A DNA stretch of 64,000 nucleotides from Vibrio chagasii (GCA_041879415.1 CP090851.1:868001-932000), one strand, 5' to 3'. Shown: positions 53,299 to 63,490, counted from the first letter of the stretch. Numbers and translations are program-made. The notes: a model not told the origin generated them from the sequence alone.

Positions 53299-53916
53299 TT
53301 AGAAGTATTTTTTCGCTACTTCAACAGCTTTGTCCAAATCTGGAATCATAGTCAGCTCTGGAACTCGCTGAATATGAACGATTTTGTTGTCTTTATCGAC
53401 AACGAATGTGCTACGAGCAAGTAAACCAAGTTCGTTGATTTGTGTGCCGGATTCAAAACCAAAAACGTGGTCTTTGGCATCTGAAAGCAAAGTTAGGTTG
53501 TCTGTAATACCTTTCTCATTCTTGAATCGATCCAGTGCGAAAGTCGTGTCTGCACTTAGGCCGATGAATTCAATGTTATCTGTCAGTTCAGGGTTTGCTT
53601 TTACAAAGTTAGACAGATCCTGAGCTTGTTGGTTACATACTGGTGTGTCAATCGAAGCCAGTACACTAAAGATACGCACTTTGTCTGTTTTTGCTGTGGT
53701 ATCGTACGGCTGGTTTTTGTTTGTCATCAATGTCACTGAAGGCAGGTAATCACCAACAGCCAAGCTATTACCGACAAGGTTGAACGTTGTCTCGTAGTAT
53801 AAAGTCAGCGTATTGTCTTTCCCTGTTGGAGCCGTTTCACTGGTTGTTAAGTAGTCCGCAGCACCAGCCGTTGTGGTTAGAATCAGTGCCGCTAGCGTGA
53901 TTAGCGTTTTTTTCAT
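53299..53916 (-). CDS. exported thiol peroxidase-like protein (one-cysteine Tpx)
   Basis: The 205-residue protein has a signal peptide (about 20 residues, ending TAGAADY) and a Tpx-type peroxiredoxin domain. The peroxidatic Cys94 lies in ASIDTPVCNQQAQDL. The resolving cysteine of standard Tpx (SRFCGAEG) is replaced by lysine (DRFKNEKG), and Cys94 is the only cysteine. It would therefore need an outside thiol. Both export and loss of the resolving cysteine differ from E. coli Tpx, a cytosolic two-cysteine enzyme. Confidence 0.9.
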   Translation of the reverse strand: MKKTLITLAALILTTTAGAADYLTTSETAPTGKDNTLTLYYETTFNLVGNSLAVGDYLPSVTLMTNKNQPYDTTAKTDKVRIFSVLASIDTPVCNQQAQDLSNFVKANPELTDNIEFIGLSADTTFALDRFKNEKGITDNLTLLSDAKDHVFGFESGTQINELGLLARSTFVVDKDNKIVHIQRVPELTMIPDLDKAVEVAKKYF

Positions 53917-54069
53917 GTTGAGTCTCTTGAATTATATTAGTTAAGCTCAGTTTCAAGCGCAGCGAACTCTAGCGAAATAAGATGCGGTTTGTTCAAACCA
54001 ACAGATAATGAAAATCACACCGTTCGATTTTATTATAAAATATCAACGACTAAGAGAATAAGACCCTAT

Positions 54070-54975
54070 TTAAAATGAGAGTTTACATAAGCTGAGTATC
54101 TTGGATATTTGTAATATCCTAACTTCAGAGCTGTCATTTTTTATTTTGTATGAATGCAAGTAGTTATGGGCTTTATTCTTATAAACTATCGAAAAGTCGG
54201 TCTCAAAAACACCTTCGCTATTTTTAGTTACTGTTATGTCAATATGTCTAGCTCTACAATCCTTATATGAGCTTACTCGGATTATTCCCTCCATATTTTC
54301 AAGGTCTAACATCCCCGTATGATCAACAAGGTTATATGAGATATTTTCAGTGGACACCAAACGCTGAGTCATATTTTTGTTGATATTATTTGTGTTATAG
54401 CAACCTCTAATTAGTGACAAGGAAGTAATGGCCAGCATTAACATGAATAGCTTTTTAAGATAAACCAAAGTTTCGTGGGGTTTATTCGGCAACTCTTGGT
54501 TATCGGTCACTTCGATAGCTACTGAGACTTCGCTCGTTGCTCCATCTATTGCAGCAGCGGCTATTGTGTCATCTTCCTGGATTTCGGAAGTTAGACTGGT
54601 TTCAGTCGGTGAATTGCTTTCATCAGGTAGATGGGGTTCTGATGGCTCTTCATTGGATATTTTCTCAAGTAAATAGCCAGCTTTACTTACAGTGGTGAGC
54701 TTTGTATTTTTAATACCAATCGTTTTGAGCGACTTTCTTAACGTACTGATCGTATTGGTTAGAGATTGATCAGAGACAATGGCACCATTCCAACATTCAC
54801 TAAAAAGCTCATCTTTACTCACACATCGACCATTGTGGTTATGCAAATAGAGTAAAACACGGAATGGTTTTGGCCTTAATTTGATTAAGGTTTTATTTTC
54901 GATATTCATTATCGAACGATCGCTCAGGTTTATATGTAACTCATCATTAATTACAAGTGAATTATCATTAATCAT
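54070..54975 (-). CDS. ToxR-like membrane-bound transcription factor
   Basis: The 301-residue protein has an OmpR/ToxR winged-helix DNA-binding domain at about residues 10-106 (IKLRPKPFRVLLYL, VSDQSLTNTISTLRKSL). A Ser/Glu-rich linker, one membrane helix (about 174-190) and a periplasmic domain of about 110 residues follow. Two cysteines (in YKDCRARH and SLCKLSF) may form the disulfide seen in ToxR. No ToxS-like partner is next to it. It diverges from a small ORF and an EAL gene, which are candidate targets. Confidence 0.88.
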   Translation of the reverse strand: MINDNSLVINDELHINLSDRSIMNIENKTLIKLRPKPFRVLLYLHNHNGRCVSKDELFSECWNGAIVSDQSLTNTISTLRKSLKTIGIKNTKLTTVSKAGYLLEKISNEEPSEPHLPDESNSPTETSLTSEIQEDDTIAAAAIDGATSEVSVAIEVTDNQELPNKPHETLVYLKKLFMLMLAITSLSLIRGCYNTNNINKNMTQRLVSTENISYNLVDHTGMLDLENMEGIIRVSSYKDCRARHIDITVTKNSEGVFETDFSIVYKNKAHNYLHSYKIKNDSSEVRILQISKILSLCKLSF

Positions 54976-55235
54976 TCTACTTCTCTCAAATTAATTATTT
55001 TTATTGTTATTACGCCTAGACCAACTTGTCGTCGATTCTATTTTTTTTCATCGCTTTGGCTATCAAAAATCAAGTTCGTTTGAAAAATGTGTGGAATTTA
55101 TATTTGGTGTGTTTTTAGTGAGTTTTGAATGATGTGGTTTAGGTTGGGCGCAAGTACGATAGACGCATAATTCACGGATAGAACATCAACAGATATAGGG
55201 ATTATTAATAACGTTGTTTGTTTTTGGGAGTGAAG

Positions 55236-55526
55236 ATGAAAGTCGTATCAAAAGAAAGTGTTACACGTGTTTTAGGCAGCATTGAAGAATATAAACAGGT
55301 AGCTTGTGTTGAATCCAAAGGCTTAGATGTCATCAGCTTATTGGTTCGCTTATGTCACCTTCAGAGCAAGAAAATCTCAGAAGACGATCGCCAAGTCTTA
55401 GTAGACCACATCAAGGATTTGATATCAGAAGAGCTAGCCTTTGCCCAAAAAATGGAACTGGAAGAAGCTGAAGCGATATTAATGGATTCTATTAGCCCGC
55501 TATGCAATCCAGCACAATCCAAGTGA
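55236..55526 (+). CDS. small uncharacterised protein upstream of the EAL gene
   Basis: This 96-residue acidic, helical protein has no family I recognise. The ATG at 55236 is preceded by GGGAG five bases away, which decides it over a TTG at 55218. It ends 9 bp before the EAL gene, so they are likely co-transcribed. It could bind or modulate the EAL protein, but the sequence does not show this. Confidence 0.75.
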   Translation: MKVVSKESVTRVLGSIEEYKQVACVESKGLDVISLLVRLCHLQSKKISEDDRQVLVDHIKDLISEELAFAQKMELEEAEAILMDSISPLCNPAQSK

Positions 55527-55535
55527 GACTAACTG

Positions 55536-56393
55536 ATGCTTGAGTGGAACTCTGAACACCGTCGATACGAGACGTCGGTTCTTGGATTTAAAGTGCATAG
55601 TGTCTTTCAGTCGATTAGTGACGCTGACCAAAATGTGTTTGGCTATGAGGCGATATGCCGAGTAGAGATGCAAGGTGCGAAGGTAAACGTTAAACGCTTC
55701 TATAAAATTCTTGAGGACTTCGGTGAGAAGTCTGAGTTTAGATTTAAGTTTTTCTTGAACATTATGCACTTGAGAAATTTTCGGAACTCGAGCATCTATG
55801 GTCGTGATCTGAAGCTGTTTCTCAATGTTACCCCATGCTTTTTTAAGTACTTTTCATACGGGAACGACTTAAACAGCTTATACCTCCCGCTAATCAAGGA
55901 GGAGCAGGTAGACTTGAGTCAAATCGTCGTGGGAATTGTTGAGGACTATTGCCCTTTAGCTGACATAGAGAGCTTACATCGAGGTACTGAATACCTCAGA
56001 AACATAGGTATTTCGTTCGCACTGGATGACTTTGGCTCTGGCTGGGCGGGTTATAGCCGCATGGCAGTCGTGAAGCCTGACTACCTCAAAGTGAGCCGTG
56101 ATATGTTGATTGAATTTGCTATGAGCGGCTCTCAAGATGACAACCTTTTGGAAGAACTGAACACCATTACGACGATACAAGGTATCAAGGTGATTTTTGA
56201 GGGGATTGAGAACGTAGATAACTTACGTGCTGCGGCTCAGTATGGGGCTGATTATTATCAGGGTTACCACATAGATTTCCCTAAATCTTATCCCGTAAAC
56301 ATGCTAGACCAAGGTGTTGTCACGCCAGATGAAAAATTCAGGCTAAACACCTACCTCAATAAGAAAACCAGAATAACGAGTAAAAGCGCTTAA
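55536..56393 (+). CDS. EAL-domain c-di-GMP phosphodiesterase-like protein
   Basis: The 285-residue protein is a stand-alone EAL domain without a GGDEF or sensor part. Key catalytic residues are present: Glu38 (in GYEAICR, a variant of EAL), Asn97, Glu136, Asp164/Asp165 in LDDFGSG, Lys185, Glu222 and Gln242. Activity is plausible despite the altered EAL motif. It forms a pair with the small ORF and faces the ToxR-like gene. A terminator follows at 56472. Confidence 0.87.
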   Translation: MLEWNSEHRRYETSVLGFKVHSVFQSISDADQNVFGYEAICRVEMQGAKVNVKRFYKILEDFGEKSEFRFKFFLNIMHLRNFRNSSIYGRDLKLFLNVTPCFFKYFSYGNDLNSLYLPLIKEEQVDLSQIVVGIVEDYCPLADIESLHRGTEYLRNIGISFALDDFGSGWAGYSRMAVVKPDYLKVSRDMLIEFAMSGSQDDNLLEELNTITTIQGIKVIFEGIENVDNLRAAAQYGADYYQGYHIDFPKSYPVNMLDQGVVTPDEKFRLNTYLNKKTRITSKSA

Positions 56394-56471
56394 ATCACCG
56401 AGTGACTGAAACCGCGCTCAAAATAACCAATCTGTCGATTTCCCTTATCTGAACTACTACTCTTCGGTTCA

Positions 56472-56501
56472 CTAACCTCTCGTGTGGGAGGTTAGCTTTT
56501 T
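56472..56501 (+). terminator. intrinsic terminator after the EAL gene
   Basis: CTAACCTC pairs with GAGGTTAG around an eight-base loop, followed by CTTTTT. Confidence 0.8.
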
Positions 56502-56596
56502 GGCTAGTGATATCGATATGAGTGAGTTGTATTTGAATAACTCTGGATTGAACGGTTTAGACGCTGGGGGAGGGCTATCAGTATTCTAATCGATGA

Positions 56597-56965
56597 TTAC
56601 AGTTCGTTTTCTGAATTTCTTTTTGATTTTGTTTCTGAATTGCTTTCTTGGATTAACTGAATCAATTGGCTTTTGCTGTAGGTGCAATAGGCATGGAGAA
56701 ACCTCTCAACCTCTTCAGTTTCAACTTGGTTCACTCTACACGATACATATCCTTCCTTCTGATCAACACCAAGCTTAATGTTGTAGAGCTGTTGTTCTCG
56801 ATCTACAAAAAGACAAGTCCCTTCACTGGTACAAATACTAACGTTGGCGTTTTCGTTTGAGTTAATCGAAGACCATAAATCATCAAATGACGCTTTGATC
56901 GCATCATAGTCTTTACGTTCCGCTACTTCGTCTTTTGTAAGAGACATCATGCAAATCTCGCTCAT
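56597..56965 (-). CDS. uncharacterised protein
   Basis: This is a 122-residue protein from the ATG at 56965, which has AGAGAGG well placed upstream; the open frame to 57034 is longer but unsupported. It is acidic in the middle with a polar C-terminal tail and four cysteines. I do not recognise a family. It lies 87 bp downstream of the nucleoside deoxyribosyltransferase gene on the same strand. Confidence 0.7.
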   Translation of the reverse strand: MSEICMMSLTKDEVAERKDYDAIKASFDDLWSSINSNENANVSICTSEGTCLFVDREQQLYNIKLGVDQKEGYVSCRVNQVETEEVERFLHAYCTYSKSQLIQLIQESNSETKSKRNSENEL

Positions 56966-57051
56966 AGTTTTCCTCTCTATATTTACAAAAAATTCTCCTA
57001 GCATTGTTGAGGATGCTGGGAGAATCAATGTCATTCAGTTTAGATAGCGAT

Positions 57052-57627
57052 TTACGCAGCCTTAGCGTCGTTCTTTAGCTGTTCTAGACAACGGATGAAT
57101 GCACGTAGGTTACGATACACGTCTGTTTGATCATAAAACACGCCAACATTCTCTAATTCTATCGGGCCTGATACTGCGTTATCTAGCATTAGGTTATCAA
57201 TTAAGCCAAAGTTTTCTAGCGTCATACCAATGCCATCCACATAGGTTTGCTCATCGACTTGCTTAGCATTTGGCAGTTGGTCTAGGTTTCTTTTTAGGAA
57301 AAGATCGGAGTTGTTGCTGTAGGCAAGTACCGTTTTACCTAGCGCTTTACCAAAGCCCATCTCATAGGCTGTACCCACATCGCAGCTCGCGCCTCTGAAA
57401 GGGGTCATGTTGGCGATGACGATATCACAGCTCTCAATAAGCTCTTCGTTAGCGCGGCCAATCTTTAAGCCATTTTGCTGAGGACTAGGTTCATTCAACT
57501 CTAGAATATTGTCGAGTGGGAAAATACCCTCGAAGCCATAAGCTTCACAAATCTTCTTCTTTTGATCACCGATTGAGACAGCGTCACTTAGAAATACTTC
57601 TGGTCCTGCTAGATAAATACGTTTCAA
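57052..57627 (-). CDS. nucleoside 2-deoxyribosyltransferase
   Basis: The 191-residue enzyme matches the deoxyribosyltransferase family. It has a Rossmann-like start (RIYLAGPEVFLSD), FRGASCDVGTAYEMG with the likely catalytic Glu, and a cytosolic fold. It swaps bases between deoxyribonucleosides or hydrolyses nucleotides. It stands beside genes of unknown function rather than a known salvage operon, and may be horizontally acquired. Confidence 0.88.
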   Translation of the reverse strand: MKRIYLAGPEVFLSDAVSIGDQKKKICEAYGFEGIFPLDNILELNEPSPQQNGLKIGRANEELIESCDIVIANMTPFRGASCDVGTAYEMGFGKALGKTVLAYSNNSDLFLKRNLDQLPNAKQVDEQTYVDGIGMTLENFGLIDNLMLDNAVSGPIELENVGVFYDQTDVYRNLRAFIRCLEQLKNDAKAA

Positions 57628-57961
57628 CGTTTAACTCCTGATTAGCAACAGTGCTTGTGTTAGTGCTGATATTTTTATCTATTGGATTGTTTAAGTAATA
57701 ACCGAAAGTACACGGTTTGCTAATGTGTGGTTTTGGTGTGTTTTTAGCTTTATGGTTTAAAAAGTGATTCATTAAAGCTGTTTTGCTTAAGCTCATGATT
57801 TGAATATTACTTTGAGGCTATTTCTTGTTCGTTTAAGGCGAGAACGTGACGGTGAGTAGAATGGGAGGGGGGCCTCTTGAGATACAGAAAAATCGATAGG
57901 TAATAAAAAAGCCCGAGTATGAACTCGGGCTTTGGATGTTTCTTTGTCATCGATGAGGCGA
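57628..57961. other. 334-bp gap before cydC
   Basis: No gene is supported; short frames here lack a ribosome site. The only structure is the terminator at 57904-57933 serving cydDC. Confidence 0.6.
57904..57933 (-). terminator. intrinsic terminator after cydC
   Basis: AAAGCCCGAGT pairs with ACTCGGGCTTT; on the minus strand it ends in TTTTTTATTA, closing cydDC. Confidence 0.88.
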
Positions 57962-59683
57962 CTAGATTGCCTGACGAAGTTGGAAATAGCGTCCTTGTTC
58001 GTTCAACAATGTCTCGTGAGAACCATGCTCTACAATCTCACCTTGTTCAATCAGAACGATAGAATCCATCGCTTCCAGACCGATCAAACGGTGCGTAATG
58101 AAGATAACCGTCTTGCCTTCAAAGTGCTTCTCAAACAGTGCCATGATGCTTTGCTCTGTTTGCTTATCTAGGCCTTCTGTTGGCTCATCAAGCAGCAGGA
58201 TAGGGGCATCATGAAGGATGGCACGTGCAATACCAACACGGCGCTTCTCACCACCAGACAGTTGACGACCACCGTCACCTAACCAGCTATCAAGACCATC
58301 GTTCTCCAGCAGCTTTTCTAGGCCAACGTCTTTAAGAATGTTAGCTAGGTGCTCATCGTTGGCATCTGGTTTCGCAATCAACAAGTTGTCGCGTAGGCTG
58401 CCATTTAAGATGTCGACACGCTGGCTGACCACACTGATCGATTCACGCAGTTGTGACTCGTTCCATTGTGTTAGTTCAATGCCCGCGATAGAGATATAAC
58501 CCTTCTTAGGATCCCAGTAGCGAGTTAGAAGCTGAATCAGTGTCGATTTACCAGAACCCGTTTGACCCACAATCGCCACTTTGTTCGTTGCCGGAATCGT
58601 TAGGTCGACAGCGTTCAGAACACTGCGCTCAGAGTCAGGGTAGTTGAACGTCACGTTTGAGAACGTAATATCAAGCGGCTTGTTGATGTCGAGTTTTTCT
58701 TCCGCGAATTGAACTTCAGGCTCGGACAGAATCACTTCATTCAAGCGACGTGCAGAAGACAGAGTCTGACCTAAATGCTGGAACGCGCCTGCGATTGGCA
58801 TTAACAGTTCAAAACTTGCCATGGTTGCGAACGCCATTAGCGCAATAAACGGATCAGGTGCATTACCACCCACGCCGTCAGCCGCTAGCCAAAGCATCAG
58901 AACCAGTGTCAAACCGTTGAACAGCATCAGCGCTGCTGAAGCCATACCGGTTAGGTTAGCGTTCACAAACTGGTTCGCCATTAGCTTCTGTTGAGTTTCT
59001 AGAATCGCGTTGCGGTAACGCTCTTCTGCACCAAACAGAGTCAGTTCGCTGTAGCCTTCAATCCAATCCAGAGTGGTAACACGAAGATCCGCTTTGTTCT
59101 GCGTAAGCTCACCACCGTTACGCTTACCCAGCTTGTAGAACAAGACTGGCCAAATCAACAGCATGATAAGCAGGATAGAACCTAAGATCAGGCCTAGCGA
59201 GGTATCGAACCACATCAAGAACAGAGTCAGGAAGAAGATACCAAACACACCAACCGTCACAGGGCTTACTAAGCGCAAGTAAACGTGGTCCATGGCGTCG
59301 ACATCAGCAACCAAGCGGTTCAGTAGGTCAGCGTCACGAAGGTTTGAAATACGACCTGGGATCAGCGGAGCCAGCTTCTTGAAGAAGAAGATACGTAAAT
59401 CAGTCAGTAGTTTGAATGTCGCATTGTGGCTTACAACACGTTCACCCCAACGACCCGCAGTACGGCTCATTGCTAAACCACGAACACCACCGCCCGGTAG
59501 CATGTAGTTGAAGGTTTCACGTGCAATCGTCAGGCCAGCAACCGCAGAAGCTGAAATGAACCAACCCGATAGCGTTAACAAGCCAATAGAAGCTGACAGA
59601 GTAGCAAAAGCCAGTAGCATGCCTAGCGATAGGCCAAACCAATGCTTTTTATAGAGTTTCAGGTAAGGCAGTAAATCACGCAT
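57962..59683 (-). CDS. cydC: ABC exporter CydC, cytochrome bd assembly
   Basis: The 573-residue half-transporter has six N-terminal helices and an ATPase domain with Walker A GQTGSGKST, signature LSGGEKRR and Walker B LLLDEPTEG. With CydD it exports glutathione and cysteine needed to assemble cytochrome bd and c-type cytochromes. The start overlaps the cydD stop by 8 bp. Confidence 0.95.
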   Translation of the reverse strand: MRDLLPYLKLYKKHWFGLSLGMLLAFATLSASIGLLTLSGWFISASAVAGLTIARETFNYMLPGGGVRGLAMSRTAGRWGERVVSHNATFKLLTDLRIFFFKKLAPLIPGRISNLRDADLLNRLVADVDAMDHVYLRLVSPVTVGVFGIFFLTLFLMWFDTSLGLILGSILLIMLLIWPVLFYKLGKRNGGELTQNKADLRVTTLDWIEGYSELTLFGAEERYRNAILETQQKLMANQFVNANLTGMASAALMLFNGLTLVLMLWLAADGVGGNAPDPFIALMAFATMASFELLMPIAGAFQHLGQTLSSARRLNEVILSEPEVQFAEEKLDINKPLDITFSNVTFNYPDSERSVLNAVDLTIPATNKVAIVGQTGSGKSTLIQLLTRYWDPKKGYISIAGIELTQWNESQLRESISVVSQRVDILNGSLRDNLLIAKPDANDEHLANILKDVGLEKLLENDGLDSWLGDGGRQLSGGEKRRVGIARAILHDAPILLLDEPTEGLDKQTEQSIMALFEKHFEGKTVIFITHRLIGLEAMDSIVLIEQGEIVEHGSHETLLNEQGRYFQLRQAI

Positions 59684-61460
59684 CTAAATTACCCTTATTG
59701 TCTTGTTGAGCTAAGTTCGCGTTTAGCATCTCTTCGAATAAACCACCCGCAGTCGAAAGCTGTGCGTAATGACCCTGTTCAACAAGGCCACCATCGCGCA
59801 TAACCATAATGTTATCGACCGATTGAAGAGGAGCCAGTTGGTGCGTCACAAGCAGGGCAGTGCGACTTTCAATGTTGCTGTTGATGCCTTTCATTACTAG
59901 CTGCTCACTACGAGTATCTAGGCTAGCAGTAGGTTCATCAAGCAACCAGAATTGACCGTCTTGAATCATCGCACGAGCCAACGCCAAACGTTGAGATTGA
60001 CCAACAGACAGGCCGCCAGAACGATCAGAAATCATGTAGTCCAAGCCATGCTCATTAACAAACTCACTAGCAAAAGATTGGTCTAGTGCGTTTTGAACCG
60101 TTTGGTCTGTAATATCTTGCTTACCTAGAGTGACGTTGTCACGGATGCTGCCGTGAAGCAACAGTGGGTTTTGACCAACCCAGCTTATGGTCTTACGCCA
60201 AGATGCCAAGTCTAAATCACGCAGTTCAATACCATTGATTTTCAAGCTTCCTTCATAAGGCATGAAACCAAGAATGGCATTAATCAAACTTGTCTTACCC
60301 GCGCCACTTGGGCCAACTAATGCCGTCGATTGTCGAGTATTCAGGGCGAACGAGATAGGGCCAACCAGTTGAACACCTTCAGGGCTCAGCACTTTCAGAT
60401 CTTGAGCTTCAATATTGATGCCTTGAGCTGGGTCTAGTTGAGTGTCACCTGATTTAACCTTAGTGATGTCGGTTTCTAGGAACTCAACAATACTCTCGGC
60501 TGCGCCCACCGCTTGTTGCTTCGCGTGGTAGAAAGTACCTAAGTCACGCAGAGGTTGGTAAAACTCTGGCGCCAAGATAAGGATAAACAGACCCGCGAAT
60601 AGCGTAATACCAACACCGTAGTGGCCGAAGTTAAGCTCGCCGATGTAAGTGAAACCAAAGTAAACTGCTGTCATCGCAATCGAGATAGACGTGAAGAACT
60701 CAAGCACTGCAGACGACAAGAAAGCGATTTTCAATACATCCATAGTGCGCGTTCTGAACACTTCAGATGCACCTTTCAATACTTCTGTTTCAGAGCTAGT
60801 GCGGTCGAAAAGACGAATGGTTGTCATTGATTGCAAACGGTCGTAAAAGTGACCAGAAAGACGCTGAAGCGCTTTAAAGTTCTTACGGTTTGCGTCTGCG
60901 GCTTTCATCCCCACTAATGCCATGAACATCGGTACCAGTGGCGCAGTCAGTAAGAAGATAAGGCCGGCAGCCCAGTTTACTGGGAATACTACAACCAAAA
61001 TAATGAATGGAATCAGTACCGACAAAGACATCTGTGGCAAGTAGCGTGAGAAGAAGTCTTGCATGTCTTCAACTTGTTCTAGCAACAGCGTTGCCCACGT
61101 ACCGGCAGGCTTACCTTTGATGTAAGCAGGGCCAAGTTCTCGAAGCTTGTCTAGAATGAGCTGCCTAATGTAGACACGGATCTGTTCACCACAGCGATAA
61201 CCTGCGATTTCACGACCCCATGTACAGCCCGCACGGCCAACGACCGAGAGTGCCAAGCCAGCAAAATGACCAACCAGTTCAGATTTATCGACATTCTCGA
61301 TGATCAACTGGTGAAGAATAGAGGCGAGAAGCGCTGCTTGAGCAATTAAAAACACACTTGAAAGTACGCCAAGGCTAATCGCAATCATAAGCCAGCGTTT
61401 TGCTAACTTACTTTGTTGCTTAAGCCACTTATTCAAGCTGCGTTGTTTTTTCTTATCCAT
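59676..61460 (-). CDS. cydD: ABC exporter CydD, cytochrome bd assembly
   Basis: The 594-residue half-transporter has membrane helices at about residues 20-320 and an ATPase domain with Walker A GPSGAGKTS, signature LSVGQSQR and Walker B WLLDEPTAS. It is the partner of CydC and is encoded directly before it. A Fur-like sequence overlies its immediate upstream region. It shares a minus-strand cluster with trxB. Confidence 0.95.
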   Translation of the reverse strand: MDKKKQRSLNKWLKQQSKLAKRWLMIAISLGVLSSVFLIAQAALLASILHQLIIENVDKSELVGHFAGLALSVVGRAGCTWGREIAGYRCGEQIRVYIRQLILDKLRELGPAYIKGKPAGTWATLLLEQVEDMQDFFSRYLPQMSLSVLIPFIILVVVFPVNWAAGLIFLLTAPLVPMFMALVGMKAADANRKNFKALQRLSGHFYDRLQSMTTIRLFDRTSSETEVLKGASEVFRTRTMDVLKIAFLSSAVLEFFTSISIAMTAVYFGFTYIGELNFGHYGVGITLFAGLFILILAPEFYQPLRDLGTFYHAKQQAVGAAESIVEFLETDITKVKSGDTQLDPAQGINIEAQDLKVLSPEGVQLVGPISFALNTRQSTALVGPSGAGKTSLINAILGFMPYEGSLKINGIELRDLDLASWRKTISWVGQNPLLLHGSIRDNVTLGKQDITDQTVQNALDQSFASEFVNEHGLDYMISDRSGGLSVGQSQRLALARAMIQDGQFWLLDEPTASLDTRSEQLVMKGINSNIESRTALLVTHQLAPLQSVDNIMVMRDGGLVEQGHYAQLSTAGGLFEEMLNANLAQQDNKGNLDA

Positions 61461-61468
61461 TATGAAGG

Positions 61469-61487
61469 CTTAATGATAATTATTATT
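61469..61487. promoter_or_regulatory. Fur-like box upstream of cydD
   Basis: CTTAATGATAATTATTATT matches the 19-bp Fur consensus at 15 positions, just nine bases before the cydD start. AT-rich sequence raises the chance of a fortuitous match. Confidence 0.45.
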
Positions 61488-61513
61488 CGTTGAGGGCGGC
61501 TAGTATACAAAAG

Positions 61514-61542
61514 AAAGCCCAGTGGATATACCACTGGGCTTT
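61514..61542 (-). terminator. intrinsic terminator after trxB
   Basis: AAAGCCCAGTGG pairs with CCACTGGGCTTT; on the minus strand it is followed by CTTTTGT. It separates trxB from cydD. Confidence 0.8.
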
Positions 61543-61621
61543 AGGGATTTACAACAAAATGTGATGACGCCCTGCATCTACTAAGGCGAGAGCGTCGATA
61601 ATCAAATCTGCAATCTCAGAT

Positions 61622-62605
<984 letters not shown>

Positions 62606-62797
62606 TTAATTTATAATCGCTTAGGATTGTATGGAAAATATGGAGGCAATAAAAGTGTAAACAAGGGCTGAAGTGTAATTAATCGTTATAGTTTAGAACT
62701 TATTCGAGACAAACGTTTTCGTGGCTGCGTTCGGTCGACTAGATGAGATATCATGCCAGTAATCAAACTTACTATACGGTGAACCTAAAGGAGTGAA

Positions 62798-62986
62798 CTG
62801 GTAATCAAGTTAGACGATAAGACATTTGATGAGTGTACGAATGATGCTGATAAGTTGGTTTGCAGGGGCGCTGTAGAACTGCTGGCTGTGGATGTTCGGA
62901 TTTGGATGATGACTAAGAGTTTACTGTTTCTTGAGGGGCAATTTTGCGGTTGGCGGAGAAATGACAGTGACCACATAAAGGTGTAG
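62798..62986 (+). CDS. possible small protein with a non-ATG start
   Basis: A 62-codon frame (LVIKLDDKTFDECTNDAD start) runs from just after AAAGGAG to a TAG at 62984, and a strong terminator follows at 63036. The frame has no ATG, GTG or TTG near its front; CTG at 62798, four bases from the ribosome site, is the only close candidate. It may be a real gene with a rare start, or a decayed remnant. The composition looks protein-like but no family is recognised. Confidence 0.4.
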   Translation: MVIKLDDKTFDECTNDADKLVCRGAVELLAVDVRIWMMTKSLLFLEGQFCGWRRNDSDHIKV

Positions 62987-63035
62987 TAATGTCACTGTTA
63001 ATTTAAACTAGTATCTGGTTGCTTTTATAAAACAC

Positions 63036-63061
63036 AAAGCCTGCACTTTTGCAGGCTTTTT
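63036..63061. terminator. bidirectional terminator near the right edge
   Basis: AAAGCCTGCA pairs with TGCAGGCTTT, with A and T runs outside, so it can end the small plus-strand frame and the minus-strand gene at 63077. Confidence 0.85.
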
Positions 63062-63076
63062 CATTACATTACCAAG

Positions 63077-63490
63077 CTATTTGGTGTTTGTGTCATTTTG
63101 GGCTTCCAACACGATTTCATTCAACTCTCGCTGCTCGCGCTTTTTTTCTTTCTCTTCTTGACGAAGTTTCTTTTTTTCCCTTTCTTCTCGGGCCTTTTTA
63201 GTGTTTTCTTTGGCATCCTCAGTAAGCCATTCTCCAATAAAACGTGCGCCTAGTGCTAGAAAAAACACAGAAGTGATGAGCACATTAGGGTAGTCAAAAA
63301 CCGATACTTTGTTGTTCGGTATTATGGAGTATGTAGTAACTGCGATCACCACTAAAAATGCCCCAAACAACGCCCATTCACCAGTTCCGCATCGCTGATT
63401 TTTGAGTATTAAAGCAATAACAGCGACAACTAAAATTACCATAAATGACCAATTATTGAGTACCAACATAATCTTGTTAACGGTATCCAT
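63077..63490 (-). CDS. uncharacterised membrane protein with charged coiled-coil tail
   Basis: The 137-residue protein has three hydrophobic segments (about residues 14-30, 38-56 and 68-84). A C-terminal Lys/Glu/Arg-rich coiled coil follows (about 95-130). I do not recognise a family. A possible ribosome site (GAGG) lies before the ATG at 63490. It sits in a stretch that looks accessory. Confidence 0.65.
   Translation of the reverse strand: MDTVNKIMLVLNNWSFMVILVVAVIALILKNQRCGTGEWALFGAFLVVIAVTTYSIIPNNKVSVFDYPNVLITSVFFLALGARFIGEWLTEDAKENTKKAREEREKKKLRQEEKEKKREQRELNEIVLEAQNDTNTK

Noticed and set aside
57584..57796. Minus-strand frame overlapping the start of the deoxyribosyltransferase
   Set aside because: It lacks a ribosome site and its sequence is low in typical protein patterns; it overlaps a clear gene.
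62785..62976. Minus-strand 63-codon frame before 63 kb
   Set aside because: It overlaps the more protein-like plus-strand frame, has no ribosome site and no recognised family.
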